Assembly (NCBI GenBank): GCA_002688355.1
Contig: NZCT01000013.1
Location: forward strand, 1-37,593
DNA from: an archaeon
Lineage (GTDB): Archaea; Nanobdellota; Nanobdellia; SCGC-AAA011-G17; GW2011-AR20
Direction: 5' to 3'
DNA length: 37,593 nucleotides
The notes under the pieces: model-generated
Databases searched by the model: none
The model's input: only the letters and a program-made list of their open reading frames with translations
Told to the model about the DNA's origin: nothing
Program-made: the position numbers and the translations under genes
In this document: positions 8,150-17,938 of the stretch, in pieces
Layout of the letters: each line of letters begins with the position of its first letter
Numbering within the stretch: the first letter of the stretch is position 1

Positions 8150-9607
8150 ATGGCTTTAGTTCAATCATATAATTTTTTATCAGGAAATATACCGATAACA
8201 GTTAACATAGAGACAACTAAAAACGAGTTCGTTCTAGGTTATAAAGTTTCAATTAGTAAAATTAGTCCAAATACAGAAATAATATTAGAAAAAATACGAG
8301 ATGAACTAGTAGAAAAGGTAAAACTAGGAGTAGCAGATATAACAGATCCTAAAAAAATAGAATTTATTAGGGGTAAATTTAAATCTACAATCATTTATTT
8401 AATTAATAAATACTTACCAGATATTACAGATGAGACAAAGAATTTTTTAACAACATATTTAATGCAAAAAAGCTTTGGTCTAGGTAAAGTAGAAATACTA
8501 ATGTCTGATCCTAATTTAGAAGAAGTTGTAATAAACAGTTCAGATGAACCAATTTGGGTTTATCATCATGAGTTAGGTTGGTTAAAAACTAATATTCATC
8601 TAAAAAACGAAGATCTAATCAAACATTATTCTGCTTTAATAGGAAGAAGAGTTGGAAGAAGTATCACATTATTAACACCTTTACTTGATGCACATTTAGA
8701 ATCTGGAGATAGAGTTAACGCTACTTTATATCCTATTTCAGCAAAAGGAAACACAATTACAATAAGAAAATTTGCTTCAAAAGCAATAACAATTGTTGAC
8801 ATGATAAAGGATGGAGTTGTTTCTTATTCTTCAGCTGCATTAATTTGGACAGCTATACAATATGAATTATCTTGCCTAGTTACTGGCGGAACTGCAACAG
8901 GTAAAACTTCTTTCTTAGGTGCAATCTGTAATTTCTTACCTCCAAATCAAAGAATTATTTCGATTGAAGATACTCAAGAAGTTAAACTTGCTAAATACTT
9001 ACATTGGGTTCCCATGGTTACAAGACAGGCAAACGTAGAAGGAAAAGGAGAAATCAAAATGCTTGACTTAATCTTAAATTCATTAAGAATGAGACCAGAT
9101 AGAATTATTGTTGGAGAAATTAGAAGGAAAAGAGAAGCAGAAACATTATTTGAAGCAATGCATACAGGCCATTCTGTTTACGCAACATTACACGCTAATG
9201 ATACAGAAGAAACAATTAACAGATTAACAAATCCTCCAATAGATGTTCCAAAAGTATTAATCCCTGCAATTAGTTTAGTTGTAGTAATGTATAGAAATAG
9301 AAGAACAGGTATAAGAAGAATATTTCAAATTTCAGAAGTTTTACGAGACTCTACATATAATGTTTTATTACAATTAGATATTAAAAATGATAAACTAGTA
9401 AGTGAAAATAAATCTCAAAGACTCTTCCCAGATTTAGAATTAACAACAGGTCTTAAAACCAATGAAATAAATGAAAGCTTAAAAGAAAAAACCCAAGTTC
9501 TTAGATGGTTAATTAAAAATAAAGTAGAAACTATAGATGAAATAGGTAAAGTAGTTGCAACATATTATACAAACAAAGAAAGTTTGTTAAAATTCATAAA
9601 CAAATAA
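8150..9607 (+). CDS. Type II/IV secretion system ATPase (TadA/GspE/ArlI-like)
   Basis: Walker A GGTATGKTS, IISIEDTQEVKL, MRPDRIIVGEIRRKREAETLFEAMHTGHSVYATLHAND. Confidence 0.94.
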   Translation: MALVQSYNFLSGNIPITVNIETTKNEFVLGYKVSISKISPNTEIILEKIRDELVEKVKLGVADITDPKKIEFIRGKFKSTIIYLINKYLPDITDETKNFLTTYLMQKSFGLGKVEILMSDPNLEEVVINSSDEPIWVYHHELGWLKTNIHLKNEDLIKHYSALIGRRVGRSITLLTPLLDAHLESGDRVNATLYPISAKGNTITIRKFASKAITIVDMIKDGVVSYSSAALIWTAIQYELSCLVTGGTATGKTSFLGAICNFLPPNQRIISIEDTQEVKLAKYLHWVPMVTRQANVEGKGEIKMLDLILNSLRMRPDRIIVGEIRRKREAETLFEAMHTGHSVYATLHANDTEETINRLTNPPIDVPKVLIPAISLVVVMYRNRRTGIRRIFQISEVLRDSTYNVLLQLDIKNDKLVSENKSQRLFPDLELTTGLKTNEINESLKEKTQVLRWLIKNKVETIDEIGKVVATYYTNKESLLKFINK

Positions 9608-9608
9608 A

Positions 9609-10409
9609 ATGTTCAAGAATCTAGCTAGAAAATTTCCAGAATTAAAACTAGAGTTAATACAAACAAATATTAAAAAAACTCCAGAAGAATTTGTTAAAAG
9701 TAGTTTTACTCTAGCGTTAATTGCCACAATAGTTTTAATCTTTGTTCTAGTCTTAGTCTTATTAAAAATAGATAAAAGTTTAGTTCTAGCTTTACTTGCT
9801 CTTCCGGTATTCTTTATTTTATTTTTATTTTTCATTAAATCTCCAAAAGTCAAAGCAAAAAAAGAAATACGTGAAATTGATAAAGAAATTGTTTATGCTG
9901 GAAGATTTATGTTAATAGAACTAAGTTCAGGTATTCCTCTTTATGGTGCAATGTTAAACGTCTCTAACGTATACAAAAAAATAGGAAAACATTTTAGAGG
10001 TGTTACAGACAGAGTAGAAATTGGTAAGCCAATGGAAACTGCAATTAATGAAGTTATAGAGATAACTCCAAGTCCAAATTTTAGGAAAATGCTTTGGCAA
10101 ATCTTAAATTCGTTAAAAACAGGTTCTAATGTAAGTGTAACACTGAAAAGTATCTTAGACCAAATATCTAAAGAACAATTATTAGAAATAAAAGCATATG
10201 GTAAGAAATTAAATCCAATGGTAATGTTTTATTTAATGTTAGCAGTTATAGCTCCTTCCTTAGGTGTGGCAATGCTTTCATTATTATCTTCTTTTATTGG
10301 TTTAGCTTTAGATTTTAACTCTTTGCTTGGTATTGGAGTAGGTATAGCAATTTTACAATTAACATTTTTATCAGCAATCAAAAGTTCAAGACCAGGAGTT
10401 GAACTATAA
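9609..10409 (+). CDS. Type II secretion F (TadC/ArlJ-like) membrane protein
   Basis: Multiple TM segments, T2SF-like region GKPMETAINEV...LWQILNSLKTGSNVSVTLKSILDQISKEQ; directly follows the ATPase. Confidence 0.8.
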   Translation: MFKNLARKFPELKLELIQTNIKKTPEEFVKSSFTLALIATIVLIFVLVLVLLKIDKSLVLALLALPVFFILFLFFIKSPKVKAKKEIREIDKEIVYAGRFMLIELSSGIPLYGAMLNVSNVYKKIGKHFRGVTDRVEIGKPMETAINEVIEITPSPNFRKMLWQILNSLKTGSNVSVTLKSILDQISKEQLLEIKAYGKKLNPMVMFYLMLAVIAPSLGVAMLSLLSSFIGLALDFNSLLGIGVGIAILQLTFLSAIKSSRPGVEL

Positions 10410-11420
10410 ATGTCTTTAATAGAAGGATTATTCCTATCAAAAAAAATAAAAGCAAAATTAATTAATATCCTAGTTAGTGCAGGAATAAAGAAGAAAGTTT
10501 CTTCAATAGTTAAAAGAATATTAATATCAAGTTTTATATTAAGTTTGTTAGTTTTCTTCTTCTTCTTTACAGATAATGTAAGAAGATATTACGGTGCTCG
10601 TATCGGCGTAGCAATTCTTACATTTTGGCTTTTATCCTTAGCAATATCTATTGGTGTAATATTATTTTTTGGTTATAGTTATGTTTCAATTAAAAAATAC
10701 CAAAGAACAAAAGCAATAGAAACAATTCTTCCAGATTATTTGCAATTAGTAGCAGGTAATGTTAGTGCTGGAATGCCTATTGATCAAGCATTATGGTTTT
10801 CAGTTAGAGAACGTTTCGGAGCTCTAGGTGAAGAGATAGAATTAGTAGCAAAAAAAGCTATGACAGGAATAGATCTAAAAGTAGCTCTAGTTGAATTTTC
10901 AAATAAATATGATTCAGATATGCTAAACAAATCAATTGCATTACTTGTTGAAGGCTTAGAATCTGGTGGAGAAGTTGCAGAATTAGTAAATAGAATTGCC
11001 ATAAATATTAAAGAAAATCAAATATTAAAACAAGAGCTAGCAGGAGATGTTTTAACATATGCAATTTTCATAGGTTTCGCAGCAGCATTAGCAGCACCAT
11101 TTTTATTTGCACTCTCCCACAGAATCATAATAGTGATGTTAGACATAACAAGTAAAATAGATGTTAGTAGTTTATCTACAGTAAGTAGCCAGATTTCTTT
11201 AAAATCAGGCCAAGGCATTACACCAGATGATTTCAAAAAATTTGCACTTATAATGTTAGTAGTTACTTCTCTTATATCAAGTTCATTAATATCTGTTATT
11301 AGAAAAGGAACGATAAAAGAAGGTTTTAAATTTATTCCATTTATGGTAGCAATATCTGTTATAATATTTTTAATTGGTTCAGCAATACTATCAACATTCT
11401 TTTCAGGGTTCACGACATAG
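10410..11420 (+). CDS. Second type II secretion F (TadC-like) membrane protein
   Basis: ILPDYLQLVAGNVSAGMPIDQALW... and LNKSIALLVEGLESGGEVAELVNRIAINIKENQ; abuts the previous ORF. Confidence 0.85.
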   Translation: MSLIEGLFLSKKIKAKLINILVSAGIKKKVSSIVKRILISSFILSLLVFFFFFTDNVRRYYGARIGVAILTFWLLSLAISIGVILFFGYSYVSIKKYQRTKAIETILPDYLQLVAGNVSAGMPIDQALWFSVRERFGALGEEIELVAKKAMTGIDLKVALVEFSNKYDSDMLNKSIALLVEGLESGGEVAELVNRIAINIKENQILKQELAGDVLTYAIFIGFAAALAAPFLFALSHRIIIVMLDITSKIDVSSLSTVSSQISLKSGQGITPDDFKKFALIMLVVTSLISSSLISVIRKGTIKEGFKFIPFMVAISVIIFLIGSAILSTFFSGFTT

Positions 11421-11454
11421 ATAGATTTAAAAGATTATATTATTTAGAATTACT

Positions 11455-11697
11455 ATGACAAATGAAAGATTAACACAACCAGAAATAGAAAAAATCGCTG
11501 ATGAATTATATTTGGAATTGTTAGAAAAATGGACTTCTGAAATAGATCTTCCAGGTAAAATTAGACTAATTACTACAACAAGACAAGCTTATGATATTTA
11601 TATGTTTGATGCAAGAGATGCAGTGAATCTTATGGAATCAAAATACAAATCAGAATTAACTGATATGAACTATTTGAGACCGCCTGTATACCACTAA
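11455..11697 (+). CDS. Hypothetical protein (80 aa)
   Basis: Start follows a TATA-like region; overlaps the pheT stop convergently by 4 nt; no recognised family. Confidence 0.55.
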   Translation: MTNERLTQPEIEKIADELYLELLEKWTSEIDLPGKIRLITTTRQAYDIYMFDARDAVNLMESKYKSELTDMNYLRPPVYH

Positions 11698-13340
11698 ATC
11701 AACTTACTTAACTCATCTAAATTAATTTCAAATCCAGAAATAGGCATATCTAAATGGAAGTTAGTAATAACTTCTGGTTTAACTTCTCCAATAAAACCAA
11801 TTTTCTTATTATTAACAAATATTGAACCACTTCTTCCATCTATAAAAGTTCCATTATCTCTATCTTCAACAGAAGCTTCTAATCCTAAAGAACTAATCAA
11901 AGAATCTAAAAATTGTTTAACTTCAGTATAATCAGCTTTAGCATGACAACTTGCTAAAGACAATTTATTAACTTCTTCAATTCCTGTCTCAGATTTACTA
12001 TCCTTAACAAATACTCTACCAATTTCAAATATTTTTTGAGGATAATCATTATGTCTATTTCTTTCTAAAACTTCTAATAAACTAGGTAATAACAAATTAC
12101 GTAAAACATTATATTCAGAAGTTAAAGCATTCTCTAATTCAATTATTTTATTATTAACTAACATTCTCTTATTCAAAACTTCTTTATTACTAATGGAAAA
12201 ACTATTAACTTCTATAAATCCAAAACCAATTAATACATTTGATAATTTCGATTTAAATATCTCAAAACTATTTTCCTCAGCAATAGTGGATATCTTCGGA
12301 ATTTCAACTTTAAAATTATTATAACCATAAGCTATTGCAATATCTTCAGCAATATCTATTTGATGTAAAATGTCAGTTCTATATGAAGGAATTAACACAT
12401 TTTTATTTTTATAATCAAATCCCATTTTTTCTAAATAACTTTTAATTTTACTTTCATTTAGATCTAAACCCAACATTTTATTCATGTATTTCAAATCAAT
12501 TTTTAACTTTTCAGGACTTAAATCAGGACTTACAATTTTCTTACTCCCATAAACTAAATCCATACTATAAATATCTCCTCCAATATCACTTAAAGCAGTT
12601 ACTAAAATATTCAAACATTTTTTACAAACATCAAAATCATGTCCGCTAACTTCAACAAAAACATCTCTTGTCCCCGTCGATACGCGACCAGCATATTCTG
12701 AATTAATCACTGGCGTTAAAGATAAAATATTATTATTTGCATCAATAAAAACAGGATACTTATCGTATTTTTCTAATAAATAACCATATTCCTTTCCAGT
12801 TGGGTGTTTCTCTAATATTTCAGTAACGTTTAACTCTTTTTTAAAATCTAATGGTCTAAAGTTAATATCTTTTTTATCCATAGCTTTAAATCTTATAGGG
12901 GTTCTAATATTTTCAAAAGGATAAACTCCAATAGCACATTTCTTTCTATTTCTTCCATACGTCACGTGTAATTTCTCTTGTATTTGAATAACTTCTCTAA
13001 TTTTCTCTTCATCAAATTTCAAATTCTTTACAATAGCTACAGCAGTATAAGGTCTTATGTCTTTTAAATTTTTATCAACAATAACTTCCTCATTACTTTT
13101 CTTAATATTATACTTACGTAAACCTTTTCTAACACCGAAAAATGATCCTAGCGCACGACCAAAACCAACCTCACTCATCATATCGGGTCTATTAGGAAAT
13201 ATCTCAACAGTTATTTCTTCTTTATAAATATGTTCTAAATCAACACCGATCATTGGCATTTTCTCCTTCAAAATCTTATCAGAATACTTTCTACCAATAT
13301 GCTTCAATACTTCTTTTTTGTTTAGTTTTACTGTTGGCAT
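11694..13340 (-). CDS. pheT: Phenylalanyl-tRNA synthetase beta subunit (archaeal type)
   Basis: MPTVKLNKKEVLKHIGRKYSDKILKEKMPMIGVDLEHIYKEEITVEIFPNRPDMMSEVGFGRAL and C-terminal B5/core domain features. Confidence 0.95.
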   Translation of the reverse strand: MPTVKLNKKEVLKHIGRKYSDKILKEKMPMIGVDLEHIYKEEITVEIFPNRPDMMSEVGFGRALGSFFGVRKGLRKYNIKKSNEEVIVDKNLKDIRPYTAVAIVKNLKFDEEKIREVIQIQEKLHVTYGRNRKKCAIGVYPFENIRTPIRFKAMDKKDINFRPLDFKKELNVTEILEKHPTGKEYGYLLEKYDKYPVFIDANNNILSLTPVINSEYAGRVSTGTRDVFVEVSGHDFDVCKKCLNILVTALSDIGGDIYSMDLVYGSKKIVSPDLSPEKLKIDLKYMNKMLGLDLNESKIKSYLEKMGFDYKNKNVLIPSYRTDILHQIDIAEDIAIAYGYNNFKVEIPKISTIAEENSFEIFKSKLSNVLIGFGFIEVNSFSISNKEVLNKRMLVNNKIIELENALTSEYNVLRNLLLPSLLEVLERNRHNDYPQKIFEIGRVFVKDSKSETGIEEVNKLSLASCHAKADYTEVKQFLDSLISSLGLEASVEDRDNGTFIDGRSGSIFVNNKKIGFIGEVKPEVITNFHLDMPISGFEINLDELSKLI

Positions 13341-13416
13341 TTTATTTCATCTTAATATAATAATTAAACGTAATATTAATACTTATATTAAACCTTTTTG
13401 ATTTTAAAGGGATAAA

Positions 13417-14220
13417 TTATTTTATCATTCCTATTTTCTTTAATTTATTTACATTATCTTTAGATAGTTTACCTTCATGATAAAATCTCTTTTGTCTTTT
13501 AATCCATATGGCTAGATTATGACTTTTTTTATTTTTTTTAGTATATTTTGGTTCTTGTTTATATTTTTTCTTAAATGTAACATAATTATTATAAATATTA
13601 TTCCATTTACTTTCGAGAGCATTCCACGTAAATCCAATTTTATTAAACTTGTTTAATTTATCATTAGAAAGCTTTCCTTTTCTTCGCAATCCTTTTTGAT
13701 TACTACACCATATTCCTAATCTCTTTTCTAATTTATTACTTGATTTATAAGAAGGATCTCTGCAGTATTTCTTTTTGAATGCAACATAGTCATTATAAGA
13801 TCGCTCCCATACATCTTCAACAGGGTTCCAAACAAAACCAGCTTTGTTTAACTTAAATATTTTATCCTTAGACAGCTTATTTTTTCTAAAATATATTCTT
13901 TGATCTATAGACCATTGTCCTAACCTACTTTCTTCTTTGTTTTTAGAGTGGGTAGAGGGCTCCTCTTTATGTTTTTCTTTAAAAGAAATATAATCTTTAT
14001 AATATCTATTCCAAATATTTTCAAAAGGGTTCAAATCAAAATTAATTTCTTTAAGTTTCTTTGCCCTATATATGGGGAGCCTATTTTGTTTATATTTTTT
14101 CCTATTAGTTCCAACCCAACCTGCAAGGCTTCTTTCTTCTTTCTTCTTGGAATGACTAAAAGGTTCTCTTTTATGTTCTTCTTTAAATGCTACATACTGA
14201 CCAAACCAATCATCCCAAGA
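13417..14220 (-). repeat. Four tandem helicase-associated-type repeats within the helicase CDS
   Basis: SWDDWFGQYVAFKEEHKREP / IWNRYYKDYISFKEKHKEEP / VWERSYNDYVAFKKKYCRDP / KWNNIYNNYVTFKKKYKQEP. Confidence 0.8.
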
Positions 14221-16251
14221 TTGTCCAACAACATCTAAAGTTCTTACACTAATCCTATCAACAAAATCTTTAATGTTAATATCTTTTGGTAAGATACTAT
14301 CTTCTAAATCAAAACGATTTGCTAAGTCTCTCCTTAGTCTAGCTTTCTCAGAATTATCTCTTGCCTTCAAACTACCAGGTCTTTTCTTTCCCTTTAAAAA
14401 ACTCAATTTTTCAATAATATGATTTAATTCTTCATCTTGTTCTTTCATAGCTTGTATAACTTTCCAAACTTGATCGAAAGCTGAGCTATGTATTATCTCA
14501 TCTATATCTTCATTACCTTTAATAAAAATAGGAATAACTATGTAACCATATTCTTTACCTTCTTTTTTCCTTATAGCCCTACCAGTTGCTTGAACAATAT
14601 CTATTAAGTTTCTTTTAGGATCTACAAAAAAGATACCATCGATAAGAGGAACGTCAACACCTTCAGTTAAACAACGAGCATTAGTAACTAGAGATTTTTT
14701 TTGTGATATAAATTCATCTAATATCTCTTTTCTTTTACTTGATTTAAAACTACCAGAAACATGATAGGATTTAATATCTAAAACTTTTCTTCCTTTTCTA
14801 CTTAATAACTTTTGAAGATTCTTTAAAATTTTTTGAAAATCTTTTGCCCCTTTAACGGATGAATGAAATGATACCACATGATTAGCAACCCTCATAGTCT
14901 TAGTTAGTGCTACAGCCTTTGCTACTTCATCTATCGTTACCTCTCTTTCTAAAACACTTGTCCAAAATCTTCTGTCTATTAATTCCTTAGTTTTATCATC
15001 TCTTACAACTATAATCTTAATCTTATAATCACTTAATAATTTCCTATCTATAGCTTCTCTAAATTTAATATTGTCAAATTCCTTACCATATATGCTTTCA
15101 TCATCCATAGAACATAATAAGATATTTTCTTCTTCAGCTAGTTTTTTCAAACGAAGAGCATACAATTTAGGAGTAGCTGTCATAAATAATTTCTTTTTAG
15201 TTGGCGTATCTAAACACCTAGTAAATAATTTATTTGATTTACTTGCTGTTCTATGTGCTTCATCAAATATTCCTAAATCAAATTTGAAACCCTTTAATGA
15301 TTTCATTATGTTTAATACAACTGGAGCACTTTGATACGTTGAGAAAATAATTCTATGTTTATCTTTATTTTTTAGATATTTCTCTACTTCTTCTCCATCT
15401 GTCGTCACAGGAACTCCTAATTCAGTAACATCTATATCTATCTCATCTCTATCTCCCACAACACTCTTATCTGAACATACACATTTAATAGAGAAATCTT
15501 GATTCTTATGTTTAGCCCATTCCTCTAAAGTTTGTTTTAATAAAGCTAAACTTGGAACATAAACAATTGTATTTTTTGCATTTAGTTTTTCTTTTATCCA
15601 CAGAGCTGTTAAGGTTTTACCTGTACCACAGGCATGAATCATTTTACCTTTATCATTATTCTTAAAATATTTTATTGCATTATCTATAGCTCTAGCTTGA
15701 TGTTCTCTTGGTTTGTGAATTACTTTTTGTATTTGTTGTCCAGCTAAATGTTTTCTTATTGCATCAAAATCTTCTTCCGTTAATTCTAGAAAATTATATC
15801 TTAAGATTGAGGAAAAACGAGATAGTTCTTCATGTGGATGTAATACTTCATTTATATTTCCTATAACTAACATGAAATCGGCTTTCTCACTTGAACTTCT
15901 AAATGTGCTTAGTTCTCTCCACTTAACTGTATCCGCTCCTCTGAACTTTACTTGTATAGTCCATATCTCATCACCTTCAGTTAAAGCAACTAAATCAATT
16001 CCATAATCTTGTCTAGATTTTAGATTAAGTTTTCTTAATATCTCTGGTTTAATTTTATCAAACAAATTGACTGATTTAAATTTTTGATTATATCTTGTTG
16101 GATAAATAATTTCTAGATATGCCTGAACAAATAACTCAAACAAATCACCTTTATATTTTTCAGGAGTTACTTGAAACAGTCTTCTCTCTAGTTCTTTAAA
16201 GTTCTTTACATCTTGCATAAACTTTAACAAGTCTTCCTTAACGTATCTCAT
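13417..16251 (-). CDS. PD-(D/E)XK nuclease + DEAD/DEAH helicase with four C-terminal helicase-associated repeats
   Basis: N-terminal GDLFELFVQAYLE...DYGIDLVALTEGDEIWTIQVKFRG (Mrr-like E/D/QxK); helicase motifs HACGTGKTLTALW, FDEAHRT, MTATPK, TGRAIRK; about four 65-aa W-rich C-terminal repeats (YxxFKxKxxxxP...LGxWxxxQ...L) resembling helicase-associated domains. Confidence 0.88.
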   Translation of the reverse strand: MRYVKEDLLKFMQDVKNFKELERRLFQVTPEKYKGDLFELFVQAYLEIIYPTRYNQKFKSVNLFDKIKPEILRKLNLKSRQDYGIDLVALTEGDEIWTIQVKFRGADTVKWRELSTFRSSSEKADFMLVIGNINEVLHPHEELSRFSSILRYNFLELTEEDFDAIRKHLAGQQIQKVIHKPREHQARAIDNAIKYFKNNDKGKMIHACGTGKTLTALWIKEKLNAKNTIVYVPSLALLKQTLEEWAKHKNQDFSIKCVCSDKSVVGDRDEIDIDVTELGVPVTTDGEEVEKYLKNKDKHRIIFSTYQSAPVVLNIMKSLKGFKFDLGIFDEAHRTASKSNKLFTRCLDTPTKKKLFMTATPKLYALRLKKLAEEENILLCSMDDESIYGKEFDNIKFREAIDRKLLSDYKIKIIVVRDDKTKELIDRRFWTSVLEREVTIDEVAKAVALTKTMRVANHVVSFHSSVKGAKDFQKILKNLQKLLSRKGRKVLDIKSYHVSGSFKSSKRKEILDEFISQKKSLVTNARCLTEGVDVPLIDGIFFVDPKRNLIDIVQATGRAIRKKEGKEYGYIVIPIFIKGNEDIDEIIHSSAFDQVWKVIQAMKEQDEELNHIIEKLSFLKGKKRPGSLKARDNSEKARLRRDLANRFDLEDSILPKDINIKDFVDRISVRTLDVVGQSWDDWFGQYVAFKEEHKREPFSHSKKKEERSLAGWVGTNRKKYKQNRLPIYRAKKLKEINFDLNPFENIWNRYYKDYISFKEKHKEEPSTHSKNKEESRLGQWSIDQRIYFRKNKLSKDKIFKLNKAGFVWNPVEDVWERSYNDYVAFKKKYCRDPSYKSSNKLEKRLGIWCSNQKGLRRKGKLSNDKLNKFNKIGFTWNALESKWNNIYNNYVTFKKKYKQEPKYTKKNKKSHNLAIWIKRQKRFYHEGKLSKDNVNKLKKIGMIK

Positions 16252-16345
16252 TATTAATCCTCAACAAATATACTGATAGTTTAGAATTTAAACCTAACTA
16301 ATTGTTGTTCTGTAACTTAAACTGTTGATAAGTAAGATTAAAAGT

Positions 16346-16702
16346 TTAAATCAAATTAATAACCTCAGCTTTCATTTTCCTTATTTTTAAATGTTTAAAA
16401 ACTAGAACTCTATTATAACCATCAGTTGTCACAAATAGATCATTATTTATCTCAAATAAGGTAGGGGGACACTCATAATTAAGATCATATTCCTTATCTT
16501 CTAACCATTTTTTGATTTTAAAAAATTTAGATGGGATCCAATTATCTATGCGATGACAGGATTCAGTTCCCTTAATTCTATCAACATTAACACACTTAAT
16601 TATACTTTTCTTTTGTTCTAGCTTATTCCAACCTGGATAAGCTTCATCCAAAGTATTCCAACTCTTAGGTTTATACTTAGAAGGTAATTTTTTAATAGTC
16701 AT
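16346..16702 (-). CDS. Small ParB/Srx N-terminal-like protein
   Basis: C-terminal LFVTTDGYNRVLVFKHLKIRKMKAEVINLI resembles the ParB-N DGxxRVxAxxxLGxxxVxxxVI motif; no separate DNA-binding domain evident. Confidence 0.5.
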   Translation of the reverse strand: MTIKKLPSKYKPKSWNTLDEAYPGWNKLEQKKSIIKCVNVDRIKGTESCHRIDNWIPSKFFKIKKWLEDKEYDLNYECPPTLFEINNDLFVTTDGYNRVLVFKHLKIRKMKAEVINLI

Positions 16703-16714
16703 TTTATTTTCAAC

Positions 16715-17938
16715 TTATCTTAATTTATAAAGAGTTTCACTCCACCAATATTTTCCATCTGTAATTTTTACTCCCTCTTTTCTTATCAAACCTGATTTTT
16801 CTAACAAATGAAGATATTTATATATTGTTGTATCTGCAACTTTAAGATTATCTTTTCTTAAACCCATTACAATATCTTTAATCTTACTTTTTTTAGTATT
16901 GTAAATATTTCTATAAACATCCCTAATCTGAATTTTTGATCTATGATGTTTTGGAAATAAATATTCTAATTGTTCTATACTATAAGATTTATTATCTAAA
17001 AAGAATTTCAACCTGTTATATTTCCAAGTTCCTTTTTCAAAATAATCTAACCATTTTCTTAAATATTCTTTTTTCCTTCCACTTCTTGATTCTATTTGCC
17101 AGCTTTTCTTTTTCTTATTATATTTTTTATTAACAGAAATTCCATCTAGCGATAATATTTCATAAATATTATCTATTAGCTGTTTGCTCATAGATGTTAG
17201 TGCTACCATTCCACTAGCCTTAACTCCTCCATCAAAATCCATAACACCTTTAGCAAAAGCTTTTCTAATTTTAAAATTACTCTTTTTTACTAATTCTGGT
17301 TCTTTTGCAATATCAAACTTCTTCCCAGTTGGTATATCAAATATTTTTTCAAAATATCTTCCAATTATTTTACTATTAAACCAACAGATCCAGTATTTAT
17401 TATTAAATCTTACTTGATATCCTACTATGGCCTTTTTAGAGAAAATATATTTAATATGTTCAGAATATCTTCGAATAATATCTTCTCTACCATCACAAAT
17501 TTTTAATCTGTATTCGTTATTATTCTTTTGTAAATAACCATCTGCCATATGAGCACCTATTATGCTTGCTAATTTTTCATCTAGCTTCTTGACAGCTGTT
17601 ATTCCTTGATTGCTTCTGTCAAATTTAGATATGAATAACTTAAAATTTTTAATTATTTTATTTTTCAAATTAGGATTTGTTAGCTTAATCATTTCTATTA
17701 TTATTGGGAGTGGCAAAATTAAGTTATGTCTAGAATTCTTTAACTTTATCAAATGCTTTACAACTGTACTAAAACCAGCATTAAGATTATTACTTATCTC
17801 CTTGCCTATTAAGTTTTGTTGTCTTTTTTTAAGTAATTTTTTATATTCTTTCCTAAGCAATTCTGAGTTAAACTTCACCCAAATCCATCCTTTTGGTTTA
17901 TCTTCTTTTGAATTCAATTTAAATAGATCAAATTTCAT
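16715..17938 (-). CDS. LAGLIDADG homing endonuclease-like protein with HTH-like N- and C-terminal regions
   Basis: Two LAGLIDADG-like helices, LASIIGAHMADGYL and IRKAFAKGVMDFDGGV, with following SKQLIDNIYEILSLDGISV; HTH-like segments (IGKEISNNLNAGFSTVVKHLIKL; KVADTTIYKYLHLLEKSGLIRKEG). Confidence 0.85.
   Translation of the reverse strand: MKFDLFKLNSKEDKPKGWIWVKFNSELLRKEYKKLLKKRQQNLIGKEISNNLNAGFSTVVKHLIKLKNSRHNLILPLPIIIEMIKLTNPNLKNKIIKNFKLFISKFDRSNQGITAVKKLDEKLASIIGAHMADGYLQKNNNEYRLKICDGREDIIRRYSEHIKYIFSKKAIVGYQVRFNNKYWICWFNSKIIGRYFEKIFDIPTGKKFDIAKEPELVKKSNFKIRKAFAKGVMDFDGGVKASGMVALTSMSKQLIDNIYEILSLDGISVNKKYNKKKKSWQIESRSGRKKEYLRKWLDYFEKGTWKYNRLKFFLDNKSYSIEQLEYLFPKHHRSKIQIRDVYRNIYNTKKSKIKDIVMGLRKDNLKVADTTIYKYLHLLEKSGLIRKEGVKITDGKYWWSETLYKLR

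Noticed and set aside
9587-9853. Minus-strand ORF of 88 aa
   Set aside because: Antisense to the TadC-like gene.
11018-11413. Minus-strand ORF of 131 aa
   Set aside because: Antisense to the second TadC-like membrane protein; shadow of hydrophobic codons.
13417-14220. Possible CRISPR-like or DNA tandem repeat
   Set aside because: Repetition is at the protein level (65-aa repeats), not regularly spaced identical DNA repeats.
13948-14238. Plus-strand ORF of 96 aa
   Set aside because: Antisense to the helicase-associated repeats.
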